10,388 bases of DNA from the NCBI GenBank assembly GCA_025457905.1, contig JALOTM010000011.1, forward strand, positions 1 through 10,388, read 5' to 3'. The DNA comes from Methanomassiliicoccales archaeon (GTDB lineage: Archaea > Thermoplasmatota > Thermoplasmata > Methanomassiliicoccales > UBA472). The position numbers were made by a program, and so were the translations under genes. Shown in pieces: positions 1-6,324 of the stretch (the stretch's first letter is position 1; every line of letters starts with the position of its first letter). The notes under the pieces were generated by a model. It had not been told where the DNA came from. It made no database searches and was given only the letters and a program-made list of their open reading frames with translations.

Positions 1-122
1 AACAATTTCAGTGGATTCTTTATGTTGCACGATGCAGCGTTCGTGATTCCTGCCTTGACCAATGCTTCCCTACCAGCGTTTGATAGGTAGGGTACCTCGA
101 GCATCCATTGTGGGTACGTCAT
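1..122 (-). CDS. Possible 5' end of a leftward hypothetical gene (partial)
   Basis: Reading leftward from an ATG at 122, the frame stays open for 40 codons to the window edge. The peptide begins MTYPQWMLEVPYLSNAGREA and has an ordinary protein-like composition, but I recognise no family. A purine-rich GGGGG/GGAG stretch lies just upstream of the ATG, and a weak TTTTAC element sits about 33 nt upstream. This would make the gene divergent from the ATPase gene at 220. The competing reading is a rightward frame, open from base 1 to a TAG at 88-90, which would be the tail of an upstream gene. Both are short, and codon use does not separate them. Treat this as a candidate only. Confidence 0.3.
   Translation of the reverse strand, partial: MTYPQWMLEVPYLSNAGREALVKAGITNAASCNIKNPLKL
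68..92. repeat. 7-bp perfect inverted repeat (hairpin)
   Basis: CCCTACC at 68-74 is exactly complementary to GGTAGGG at 86-92, with an 11-nt loop. No T-run follows on either strand, so it is not a classic terminator. The right arm runs into the palindrome GGTACC (91-96), which gives an alternative pairing. It could be an operator, an RNA hairpin, or chance inside a coding frame. Confidence 0.4.
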
Positions 123-134
123 TCTCCATTCCCC

Positions 135-153
135 CTTCGGGCTTTCGCCCAAG
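135..153. repeat. Small GC hairpin, GAAA tetraloop on minus-strand RNA
   Basis: GGGC (139-142) pairs with GCCC (147-150) around TTTC. The stem extends with CTT (135-137) against AAG (151-153) if C138 bulges. Transcribed leftward, the loop reads GAAA, a stable GNRA tetraloop. It lies between the putative leftward start (122) and the rightward start (220), so it may sit in the leftward 5' leader. The function is inferred only. Confidence 0.35.
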
Positions 154-172
154 TAAAAGAGGTGGACCCCGA

Positions 173-180
173 ATATTTAA
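173..180 (+). promoter_or_regulatory. TATA-like box for the ATPase-TPR gene
   Basis: ATATTTAA lies 40-47 nt before the ATG at 220. In archaea a TATA box is normally about 25-30 nt before the transcription start, so this predicts a short leader of roughly 15 nt. No clear Shine-Dalgarno site precedes the ATG. Confidence 0.5.
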
Positions 181-219
181 TGATATCAATGCCTAGTTAA
201 CCTCAGGGCTGGTTGGCAT

Positions 220-2754
220 ATGGGCATGAGTGACCTGTTCAAGGCGAGGGGTCGCCCGCCATTGATTGGCCGAGAGGATGAGATGGAGCTCATGCTCGGT
301 CTTCTTGGAGATGCGCTGTCGGGAAGCGGGTCATTCGTAGCCATATCTGGAGAAGCAGGAATTGGAAAGACCAGGCTCACAGAAGAGCTCCTGGAGCTAG
401 CGAAGAGGATCGGATGCGTCGTTCTGGTCGGCCATTCCCTCCCAGGTGCGCCATGTCCGCTCTTCCCATTCCATGACGCTCTTTATCGTGTGATGGAAAC
501 CAAGGTGCCAATGACCATCGTGGACCCTAAGGAAGGAGCGGATGATGAAGTAAGGACGTCGCTCGGTGCTGTCACCGAGGAAGACATCGGGGAGTACGAA
601 AGGGGTACCAACATAGAGCGGGAGATGTTCGATACCTTCGACTTTCTGAAAAGGATGTCCGAACTCAGTTGCGTGGTGCTCTGCCTGGAGGACCTTCATT
701 GGGCAGACTCTGCCAGTTTCCAGCTCCTGCACTTCCTGGCGAGGAACATAAGGAGATGTCGTCTACTCATCATCGGCACCTACAGGCCTGAAGAAATCCA
801 ATGCCAGGATGCAGATGAGGGCTCGCTGACGTCCGCATTAGCCTCCATGAGGTCTGAAGGTTTGATCAGAGAGATGGAACTAAGGCCCCTTACATCCGCC
901 GAGATCGAGAAAGCTGTGAATGGATACTTGAATATCGACCTAGAACAGGGAATACTCGGCCGGATAGCCAAGGAATCCGAAGGGAATCCACTGTTCGCCA
1001 TAGAATCAGCGCGCCTGGTGCTCGACAGTGGAATGGTGGGTTACGAAGATGGTCAGATCTTCCTGGAGCGCCCTATGGATTTCGTCATCCCCAACACCAT
1101 CAAGGAGATAGTGGTCCATAGGCTGGAACGATTGAACCGGGTCGAGAGAAGAGTCCTCGATTGCGCCTCGGTAATTGGTCCGACATTCATGCAATCGACG
1201 CTGGGGAACATGATGGAGATGGATGTCTCCTGGCTGATCACTCCGCTCGGCACTCTAGCCCATCGGTTCTCGCTCATAGAAATCCACGAGGATGGCGAGG
1301 GGACATTCTGTCATGACTCCATAAGGCGCGTCAATTACGAATCAATACCTACCCAAAGACGAAAGGACCTCCATTTGGCTGCTGGAAATGCGCTCGAGGG
1401 ATCGATGATGGATAGATGCACATTTGGAGACCTGGCCCTGCATTTCCATGAGGGGGGGATGATCGAGAAGTCGGTGAGGTATTCCCTGCTTGCCGGTTTT
1501 CAATGCATCAAAAAGGGCGCCGCCCAGGAGGGGGTGATGTACCTGAATTGGGCCCTCGAGGACGCAGGTGACTCTCCCTCCTTCGAGTTGGCCAGGCTAC
1601 AAGCATGGGAAGGTCTAGGGGATGCCTATCTGGAGTTAGGTAGATATGACCGGTCTTTTGAGTGCTTCGGTGTGCTGCTCGACAAGTATCCTACCGGAAA
1701 TGACCTGGCGCGTAATCTAAGAAAAGCATGCGAGTGTTGGTCACCGGGAAGGCTTGGTACGCTTGACTCCAAGCGTCATGTGGATTTCCTACAGAGGGCG
1801 ATGAGCATCGAGGCCGTGGAGGCCGTGGAGAGGGCGGAGATTCTCAGCGACTATGCGGTAATGATTCTTTGGGACGGGGACTTCTCCTTGGCGGAGCGCA
1901 CATGTATGCAGACCATCGGCATCTTCAAAGAGAACGGTTCCAAGGAGAGACTGGCGTGGGAGCTCGCCCTTCATGGTTTCATTCTCATCGCGATGGGGGA
2001 GCCCAGAAGGGCTTTGATGGATCTGAACGATGCCGTCCTCATACTGCGCCAGAGCTCCTGGCCTAGAGTAGAGCTCATCTGCAATCAATACCTGGGGGAG
2101 GCATATCTAGGGCTAGGCATGACCGAGGAGGCGCTGGCCCGCTTCGCAGAGAGTTTGGAGAGGAGCAGAGTCCTTGGGGACTTCATGGAATCGGCGTGGG
2201 CGCATTTCTACAGATCGCTGATATTCCAGATGAAGGGGGATTTCAGTTCGGCGTTACTGGAGGCGGACCGAAGCCGCGGATTCTCTCTCAAGCTCGGGTA
2301 CAGAGGACTGATGGCCATGTCAGATTGCATTCTCATTCATATATATTCAATTACTAATAAAAATAATCTATCCGAGCTCATCGATCAAGAGCTGAAATCC
2401 GTGCTGGATGAACAGAAGGAGATCAAGAAGGGCTCCCCGTTGCGTGGCTTGGCGGAGGTCGCTTCCGCGGAGGTTCTTTTCACCAGTGGCAAGTTCGAGG
2501 ACGCATGTTCCACGGCAAAACGAGGATTCGACCACCTGGCCAAAGCCGAGCTTGGTCACATGTACCAGGCCATCGGTAACAATTGGTTGGGAGATCTTTG
2601 CCTGAAGATAGGGAGACCTGACCTGGCACATCCCTACCTTCATGCAGCCAGACAAGGTTACGTGAGGCTTGGCAACGAAGGCTGGGCCCTCAGAATGAAG
2701 GAGAGGCTGGAAGTACCTGGAGGCGATGGATCTGACGCATCGTCCCTCTCTTAG
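220..2754 (+). CDS. STAND-type AAA ATPase with C-terminal TPR region
   Basis: An 844-aa cytoplasmic protein, probably a signal-responsive ATPase scaffold. The N-terminus has the family signature 'IGREDEMELM' (about 16-25), a Walker A GEAGIGKT (44-51), a Walker B followed by LEDLHWAD (about 156-163) and GTYRPEE (about 186-192). These are typical of the AAA_16/LAL-type ATPases that resemble MalT and PknK. After a helical region (about 290-400), TPR-like helix pairs are visible near 458-490, 616-655, 659-695 and 776-825. MalT/LAL relatives usually end in a LuxR HTH. This one ends in a short Gly/Ser/Asp tail with no HTH, kinase or cyclase domain, so its output must go through a partner. A second ATG (226) is an equally possible start. 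There is a 9-bp tandem duplication at 1810-1827 (repeated Glu-Ala-Val) and an AT-rich patch at 2338-2372. The stop is TAG. The domain call is solid; the function and ligand are unknown. Confidence 0.9.
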   Translation: MGMSDLFKARGRPPLIGREDEMELMLGLLGDALSGSGSFVAISGEAGIGKTRLTEELLELAKRIGCVVLVGHSLPGAPCPLFPFHDALYRVMETKVPMTIVDPKEGADDEVRTSLGAVTEEDIGEYERGTNIEREMFDTFDFLKRMSELSCVVLCLEDLHWADSASFQLLHFLARNIRRCRLLIIGTYRPEEIQCQDADEGSLTSALASMRSEGLIREMELRPLTSAEIEKAVNGYLNIDLEQGILGRIAKESEGNPLFAIESARLVLDSGMVGYEDGQIFLERPMDFVIPNTIKEIVVHRLERLNRVERRVLDCASVIGPTFMQSTLGNMMEMDVSWLITPLGTLAHRFSLIEIHEDGEGTFCHDSIRRVNYESIPTQRRKDLHLAAGNALEGSMMDRCTFGDLALHFHEGGMIEKSVRYSLLAGFQCIKKGAAQEGVMYLNWALEDAGDSPSFELARLQAWEGLGDAYLELGRYDRSFECFGVLLDKYPTGNDLARNLRKACECWSPGRLGTLDSKRHVDFLQRAMSIEAVEAVERAEILSDYAVMILWDGDFSLAERTCMQTIGIFKENGSKERLAWELALHGFILIAMGEPRRALMDLNDAVLILRQSSWPRVELICNQYLGEAYLGLGMTEEALARFAESLERSRVLGDFMESAWAHFYRSLIFQMKGDFSSALLEADRSRGFSLKLGYRGLMAMSDCILIHIYSITNKNNLSELIDQELKSVLDEQKEIKKGSPLRGLAEVASAEVLFTSGKFEDACSTAKRGFDHLAKAELGHMYQAIGNNWLGDLCLKIGRPDLAHPYLHAARQGYVRLGNEGWALRMKERLEVPGGDGSDASSLS

Positions 2755-2785
2755 TTTTCATTGCCATTCATCATTTTCCGGAGCG

Positions 2786-2795
2786 TTTTAATAAA
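2786..2795 (+). promoter_or_regulatory. TATA box for the 4Fe-4S protein gene
   Basis: TTTTAATAAA stands out in an otherwise GC-rich context, 32-41 nt before the ATG at 2827. It supports a separate promoter and a short leader of about 10 nt. It also supports the start at 2827 rather than upstream in-frame codons, because an earlier start would lie before the TATA box. Confidence 0.6.
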
Positions 2796-2826
2796 GAACA
2801 GCTGTCAAGTCCATGGAGCAGAGAGC

Positions 2827-3537
2827 ATGTCCAAGCGTAAGATCATCAGGATAGACGAGGAGCTGTGCACAGGCTGCGGCCAGTGCGTGTTAGCTTGCGC
2901 AGAGGGTGCCATACAGATCATAGATGGCAAGGCCAGGGTCATCAACGAGGTCTACTGCGATGGCCTGGGGGCGTGCCTAGGCGAATGCCCGGAGGGCGCC
3001 CTGACGATAGAGGAGCGCGAGGCTCCAGCATTCGACGAGAAGGCAGTGCATGAGCATCTCCATGGTAAGAAAGCTGAGGTGCCGCTCATGGCCTGCCCCG
3101 GATCTGGCCCGAGGAGGATCCCCTCCCCCAGACCTGGTTCGGGAGGAGCCAGGCCATCCCCGCAGCTCTCCAACTGGCCGGTGCAGCTGAGGCTGGCACA
3201 TCCCAATGCGCCCTACTTCAAGAACGCCAAGCTGCTCCTGGCCGCGGACTGCAGCGCCTTCGCCTACGCTGCCATGCATCCTGACTTCATCCGTGGCCGG
3301 GTCACGGTGATAGCCTGCCCCAAGTTGGACGAGAACGAGCAGAACATCGCCAAACTGGCCGAGATACTGGCGGGTAACGACATCCAGGACATCAAGCTGG
3401 TGCGGATGGAGGTGCCTTGCTGCGGCGGCCTCATGTCCATCGCACGCAAGGCCATGGAGCGCGCCGGCAAGGCGGTGCCCGTGGACGAAGTGGTGATCGC
3501 CACCGATGGCAGCATCCTCCAAGGCGAAGCCGACTAG
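2827..3537 (+). CDS. 4Fe-4S dicluster ferredoxin-like protein of an anaerobe family
   Basis: A 236-aa soluble iron-sulfur protein, likely an electron carrier or redox enzyme component. The N-terminus has a canonical CTGCGQCVLAC motif (Cys14, 17, 20, 24). A second, irregular motif, CDGLGACLGEC (Cys44, 50, 54), lacks one of the usual cysteines, so the second cluster may be incomplete or use another ligand. A Pro/Gly/Ser-rich linker (about 90-113) leads to a conserved C-terminal domain with NWPVQL (116-121), NAPYFKNA (127-134), ADCSAFAYA (140-148), ACPKLD (163-168) and EVPCCGGL (195-202). From memory of the family, this architecture recurs in clostridia, sulfate reducers and methanogens; its biochemical role is not established. 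The ATG was chosen because a TATA box lies about 36 nt upstream. The TAG stop overlaps the convergent neighbour's TAG in a shared CTAG. Confidence 0.88.
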   Translation: MSKRKIIRIDEELCTGCGQCVLACAEGAIQIIDGKARVINEVYCDGLGACLGECPEGALTIEEREAPAFDEKAVHEHLHGKKAEVPLMACPGSGPRRIPSPRPGSGGARPSPQLSNWPVQLRLAHPNAPYFKNAKLLLAADCSAFAYAAMHPDFIRGRVTVIACPKLDENEQNIAKLAEILAGNDIQDIKLVRMEVPCCGGLMSIARKAMERAGKAVPVDEVVIATDGSILQGEAD

Positions 3538-5036
3538 GCCCGCTTGGTGAATCGGACCGTCTGGCCGTAGGCACGGAGCCTGCCATCATCGACCACCGAC
3601 ACCGCCCCGTGCCCTCCGCATACCAGACACCTCCGGCCCTGAGCCCGCATGCGGGCGTCCAGGCGGACGGCGATCTCCAACAGCCCCTTCCGCTCGATGG
3701 CCGCCGCCTCGCTGTCCACGTTCACCGTGGTCATGAGCACCTTGGCCAGGTCGCTGAACCTCTGCCTATCGGGCGTGAAGGAGGATAGGTTCAGGAGCGT
3801 GTCACCGGTGAAGAGCAATCCTTCCTCCTCACATAGGTAGTACGTCTGCCCATGGACGTGGCCATCAAGACCCTTGAGCGCCTTGAATGAGAGCCCTGCA
3901 GCTCCTACCCTTCCGATGACCTGGAACGGCCCCTCCATCTGTTCACCCCCCTCGTCCAGCAGGATGACGTACCTAGGAGGGCGGAAATCAGAGAAGAGGT
4001 TGATGAGCCGGGTATAGACCTCTTCCAGGATGGAGCCTTCGATGTTCGAGCCATAGGCCCGGTTGGCCTGGTTGAGGACCTCTAGCGTACCTGGGTGCAT
4101 GACCGCCTCGGATTCAATGAAACCGCCTGAGCCCGCGTGGTCCGCATCACCATGGGTTATGAGGAGCTTCTCCACTTCCCCCAGGTCTCCCAGCTCGCTC
4201 TCCCTAAGCAAGCCCCGCAGGTCCTCGGCATAGATGCCGAAGCCCGTGTCCACCATGACCTGCCTGCCATGGCTACCTACCAGATACACGTTCCCTCCGC
4301 AGGGCAGTTGAGCGCATACCAGGCTCCCATGGGACAGCTCGTGCGACTGGGCGTCGATGTAGAACGCATCCCCCGTGGTGGCTCGAAGCGTCCTTCCGGT
4401 GAGGAGTATGCTCTCGAATACCTGGCGGTAGTCGTGGCCCAGGTTGGTCAGGGCCTGCACGATATGGTTTATGTCGCGCAGGAGCCGGAAGAGGAACTCG
4501 TCCTCGGCCTCCCCGATTATCTCGCGCAGCTGCTGCGCGAACCGAAGGTAGAACACCGTGTCGTCCAGGCTCTTCCCGGAGGTGTCGTACTCCAGTACCT
4601 CCAGGCGGTAGCGGTGCTTGAGATCGTCCAGAAGGTCGTCGATGGCAGCCCCTCCCTCCAGGGTGAGGGACACCGTGAGCCTCTCAGGGTGCTCCCTGTC
4701 GTCGAAGTCCATGTAAGCTATGTTCGCCCGGGCGGCGGTGGTCCGCTCCAGGAACCCCATCAGGGAGCCGGAGCGGTTGGCCAGGTAGACATGCAACTTG
4801 AGGAAGGACAGCGGTGCCAAGGAGGTCTGCAGAAACCCGATCCTGCGAAGCTCGCCCTCTATGGCCCGATAGGAAGCCTCAGGGCAGAGGACCTCGAAGA
4901 AGACCGTGTGCGCATCGATCCTCCTGTCGTAGTGCACGCGCTCTATGTTCCCATGGTGCCTCTGGACGATATCAGAGGCCTGGTGCATCATGCCCGGCTC
5001 GTCGGGCATCTTGGCCACGAATGAGTACCTAGGCAT
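3534..5036 (-). CDS. Tandem ACT domains fused to metallo-beta-lactamase-fold hydrolase
   Basis: A 500-aa protein. Residues about 1-75 and 78-150 look like two ACT-type domains: the first has 'MPDEPGMMHQASDIV', the second 'LANRSGSLMGFLERT', each the loop-helix pattern of ACT ligand sites. A helical linker (about 155-220) follows, then an MBL fold with TGFG (264-267), THGDADHAGSGG (294-305), VMHPG (312-316), DGHVHG (391-396), TGD (410-412) and CGGHG (473-477). The first motif is HxDxDH, with Asp in place of the second His of the common HxHxDH, as in some other MBL branches; metal binding is still plausible. ACT domains usually bind amino acids, so a hydrolase or oxidoreductase under amino-acid control is inferred. 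The start at 5036 rather than 5123 is supported by a TATA box about 30 nt upstream; the extension is Arg/Cys/His-rich and unconvincing. The stop is TAG. Confidence 0.85.
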   Translation of the reverse strand: MPRYSFVAKMPDEPGMMHQASDIVQRHHGNIERVHYDRRIDAHTVFFEVLCPEASYRAIEGELRRIGFLQTSLAPLSFLKLHVYLANRSGSLMGFLERTTAARANIAYMDFDDREHPERLTVSLTLEGGAAIDDLLDDLKHRYRLEVLEYDTSGKSLDDTVFYLRFAQQLREIIGEAEDEFLFRLLRDINHIVQALTNLGHDYRQVFESILLTGRTLRATTGDAFYIDAQSHELSHGSLVCAQLPCGGNVYLVGSHGRQVMVDTGFGIYAEDLRGLLRESELGDLGEVEKLLITHGDADHAGSGGFIESEAVMHPGTLEVLNQANRAYGSNIEGSILEEVYTRLINLFSDFRPPRYVILLDEGGEQMEGPFQVIGRVGAAGLSFKALKGLDGHVHGQTYYLCEEEGLLFTGDTLLNLSSFTPDRQRFSDLAKVLMTTVNVDSEAAAIERKGLLEIAVRLDARMRAQGRRCLVCGGHGAVSVVDDGRLRAYGQTVRFTKRA

Positions 5037-5188
5037 ACTGGGGCTTTGATGGCGGAGGTGGAGATAAACATGCGCAGGCTCGCATTCACAGCGCCTCCGC
5101 CGATGACCCGCCGCCCCTCTCATCCTCTCGGTGGGGCCTGGTGCGTCGCGGGGCTGACCGTTCGGCGAGGCCCTCCCTCAGCCTTGCC
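5037..5188. other. Intergenic spacer
   Basis: This 152-bp gap lies between two leftward genes. It holds the TATA-like box of the ACT-MBL gene and a CCTT-rich stretch next to the peptidase stop. No terminator with a T-run is visible on the minus strand. Confidence 0.5.
5063..5069 (-). promoter_or_regulatory. TATA-like box for the ACT-MBL gene
   Basis: On the minus strand, GTTTATC lies about 27-33 nt before the ATG at 5036. This spacing predicts a leaderless or near-leaderless transcript. No Shine-Dalgarno site is seen before the ATG. Confidence 0.45.
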
Positions 5189-5812
5189 CTACACCTTCCT
5201 TCCTTCCTGGAAGACGGCCACTGCCCCTACCAGGGATATGCTGCAGCACGTTATGATCACGGCTCCGTCCTCGGGGATGGCGAAGATGTTGCGCGAGGTG
5301 GAGAGGCTCTCCAGCTGCGCGTCCATATAAGGGTCGTAATGCACGGCCAGCCCAAAGTCCACCAGGCTCAGGCCCGAGGACACGGTGAAGGTGTCGCTCT
5401 CCTCCGAGAGCAGAACGTACTCGGAGCACATGGCCACCGCTCCCGCGCTGTTGCCCAGGATGACCTTCTCGTAATTGGCCAGGAGCAGCGAGGCGCCGGT
5501 GTTGCGCATCCTCTCCACCAGGACCTTGGGGTCGCCCCCGGGCAGGTAGATGAGGTCCGACTCCTCCACCAGCTTCGCCATCTCCGGGAAGGGGAGCGAG
5601 GGCTCGACGAAGCGCACCCCCTTGGCGCCCAGCTCCTTGAAGTAGTCCACCATCTGGCGACGGTACTTGTCCTGCCCGGCCTTGGCCCTGCTCGTCCAGG
5701 GGAACACCACCACCAGCGGCGCGCCTCCTGCGTCCTTGAAGGCCTGGCGGTCGATGTCCCTAGAGCCCTTGACGCTCAGATCCTCGCCGCCGAGAAGGTA
5801 GAGGCGCAACAT
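5189..5812 (-). CDS. Peptidase S51 family protein (dipeptidase E-like)
   Basis: A 207-aa cytoplasmic serine peptidase of the S51 family, which includes alpha-aspartyl dipeptidase PepE and cyanophycinase. The N-terminal strand LYLLGGE (4-10) and the YLPGGDP motif (89-95) are the family's glutamine amidotransferase-like core. ILGNSAGAVAM (118-128) carries the nucleophile Ser122 in the GxSAGA elbow. HYDP (158-161) supplies the likely catalytic His, and AIPEDGAV (178-185) matches the conserved strand that follows it. The length is near PepE, shorter than cyanophycinase, and there is no signal peptide, so a PepE-like role in dipeptide turnover is more likely. The substrate is not decided by sequence. 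Its neighbours (an ACT-MBL protein and an unknown protein) share no clear pathway with it. A TATA-like box about 30 nt upstream supports the ATG at 5812. The stop is TAG. Confidence 0.88.
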   Translation of the reverse strand: MLRLYLLGGEDLSVKGSRDIDRQAFKDAGGAPLVVVFPWTSRAKAGQDKYRRQMVDYFKELGAKGVRFVEPSLPFPEMAKLVEESDLIYLPGGDPKVLVERMRNTGASLLLANYEKVILGNSAGAVAMCSEYVLLSEESDTFTVSSGLSLVDFGLAVHYDPYMDAQLESLSTSRNIFAIPEDGAVIITCCSISLVGAVAVFQEGRKV

Positions 5813-5837
5813 GGCGTGTCGTGATACGGCTACCTGA

Positions 5838-5846
5838 TGTATAAGA
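5838..5846 (-). promoter_or_regulatory. TATA-like box for the S51 peptidase gene
   Basis: Minus-strand TCTTATACA lies 26-34 nt before the ATG at 5812, inside the short gap after the upstream gene's stop. It suggests independent, near-leaderless transcription of the peptidase gene. Confidence 0.45.
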
Positions 5847-5858
5847 GTTGCCTGGGCG

Positions 5859-6275
5859 CTAGAAGTCCTGCTCCTCCTTTCCGGCCTCCGACTGCTCCTC
5901 GACCCACTTGAAATAGTCGCTGCGGTGGGACCTCCTCCATGCGTAGTCGTCCTCCTCCGCCTCGGAGGTGATGACCACGGCGAACCTCTGCTCCTGACCC
6001 TCCAGCTCCACGACGGGGAACTTGATGCCCTTGTTCACCCGTTGCACGTAGGCCCGCATGAACTCCAGGTCCTCCTTGCCGTATTTCGGAGGCATCTGGA
6101 TAATGAATGAGTTCACCTCGCGCACGGCGTCGAAGACATAGCGCACGTCAGCGTCCTCGATCATCTTGACGAAGCGGCTGCCTTCCTTCCTGCGCTTCGA
6201 AAGCTCCACCATGCGCTTGACCCAGACATCGGCCATCATGGGGATGACGGTCTCCTCGCCTAGCACTTTCCACAT
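5859..6275 (-). CDS. Hypothetical protein, 138 aa
   Basis: I do not recognise this protein. It is a soluble 138-aa polypeptide with no signal peptide, membrane segment or cysteine. It has a basic helical stretch near 20-37 (VKRMVELSKRRKEGSRF), a probable alpha/beta core (about 38-104, with YVFDAVREVNSFIIQMP and FPVVELEGQEQRFAVVIT) and a strongly acidic, charged C-terminus with aromatic residues (DDYAWRR, SDYFKWVEE). The reading frame has the same GC-rich third positions as its neighbours, so it is probably real. It starts 49 bp after the flavin oxidoreductase stop, so the two may be co-transcribed. A weak CTTTTCTA element (6298-6305, minus) could equally give it its own promoter. Met13 or Met14 are alternative starts. 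The stop is TAG. Confidence 0.7.
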   Translation of the reverse strand: MWKVLGEETVIPMMADVWVKRMVELSKRRKEGSRFVKMIEDADVRYVFDAVREVNSFIIQMPPKYGKEDLEFMRAYVQRVNKGIKFPVVELEGQEQRFAVVITSEAEEDDYAWRRSHRSDYFKWVEEQSEAGKEEQDF

Positions 6276-6324
6276 GAGGGGTGAATCGGAGAGACCCTAG
6301 AAAAGCTTTCCACGGAGGGCGTGG

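Noticed and set aside
2752..2829. Read-through of the ATPase TAG (for example as pyrrolysine), in frame into the 4Fe-4S gene
   Set aside because: The frame is indeed continuous, but a good TATA box and an ATG at the natural family start lie between them, and TAG is the usual stop in this window.
4137..5024. Open rightward frame of 295 codons opposite the ACT-MBL gene
   Set aside because: It is antisense to a gene with clear MBL motifs, its composition is typical of a high-GC shadow frame, and no family is recognisable.
5037..5123. Longer N-terminus for the ACT-MBL protein, starting at 5123
   Set aside because: The extension is rich in Arg, His and Cys, precedes the first ACT strand, and would place the start before the TATA-like box.
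5141..5824. Open rightward frame of 227 codons opposite the S51 peptidase
   Set aside because: It is a shadow of the peptidase, whose catalytic motifs are clear; the product is His/Arg/Gln-rich and unlike a real protein.
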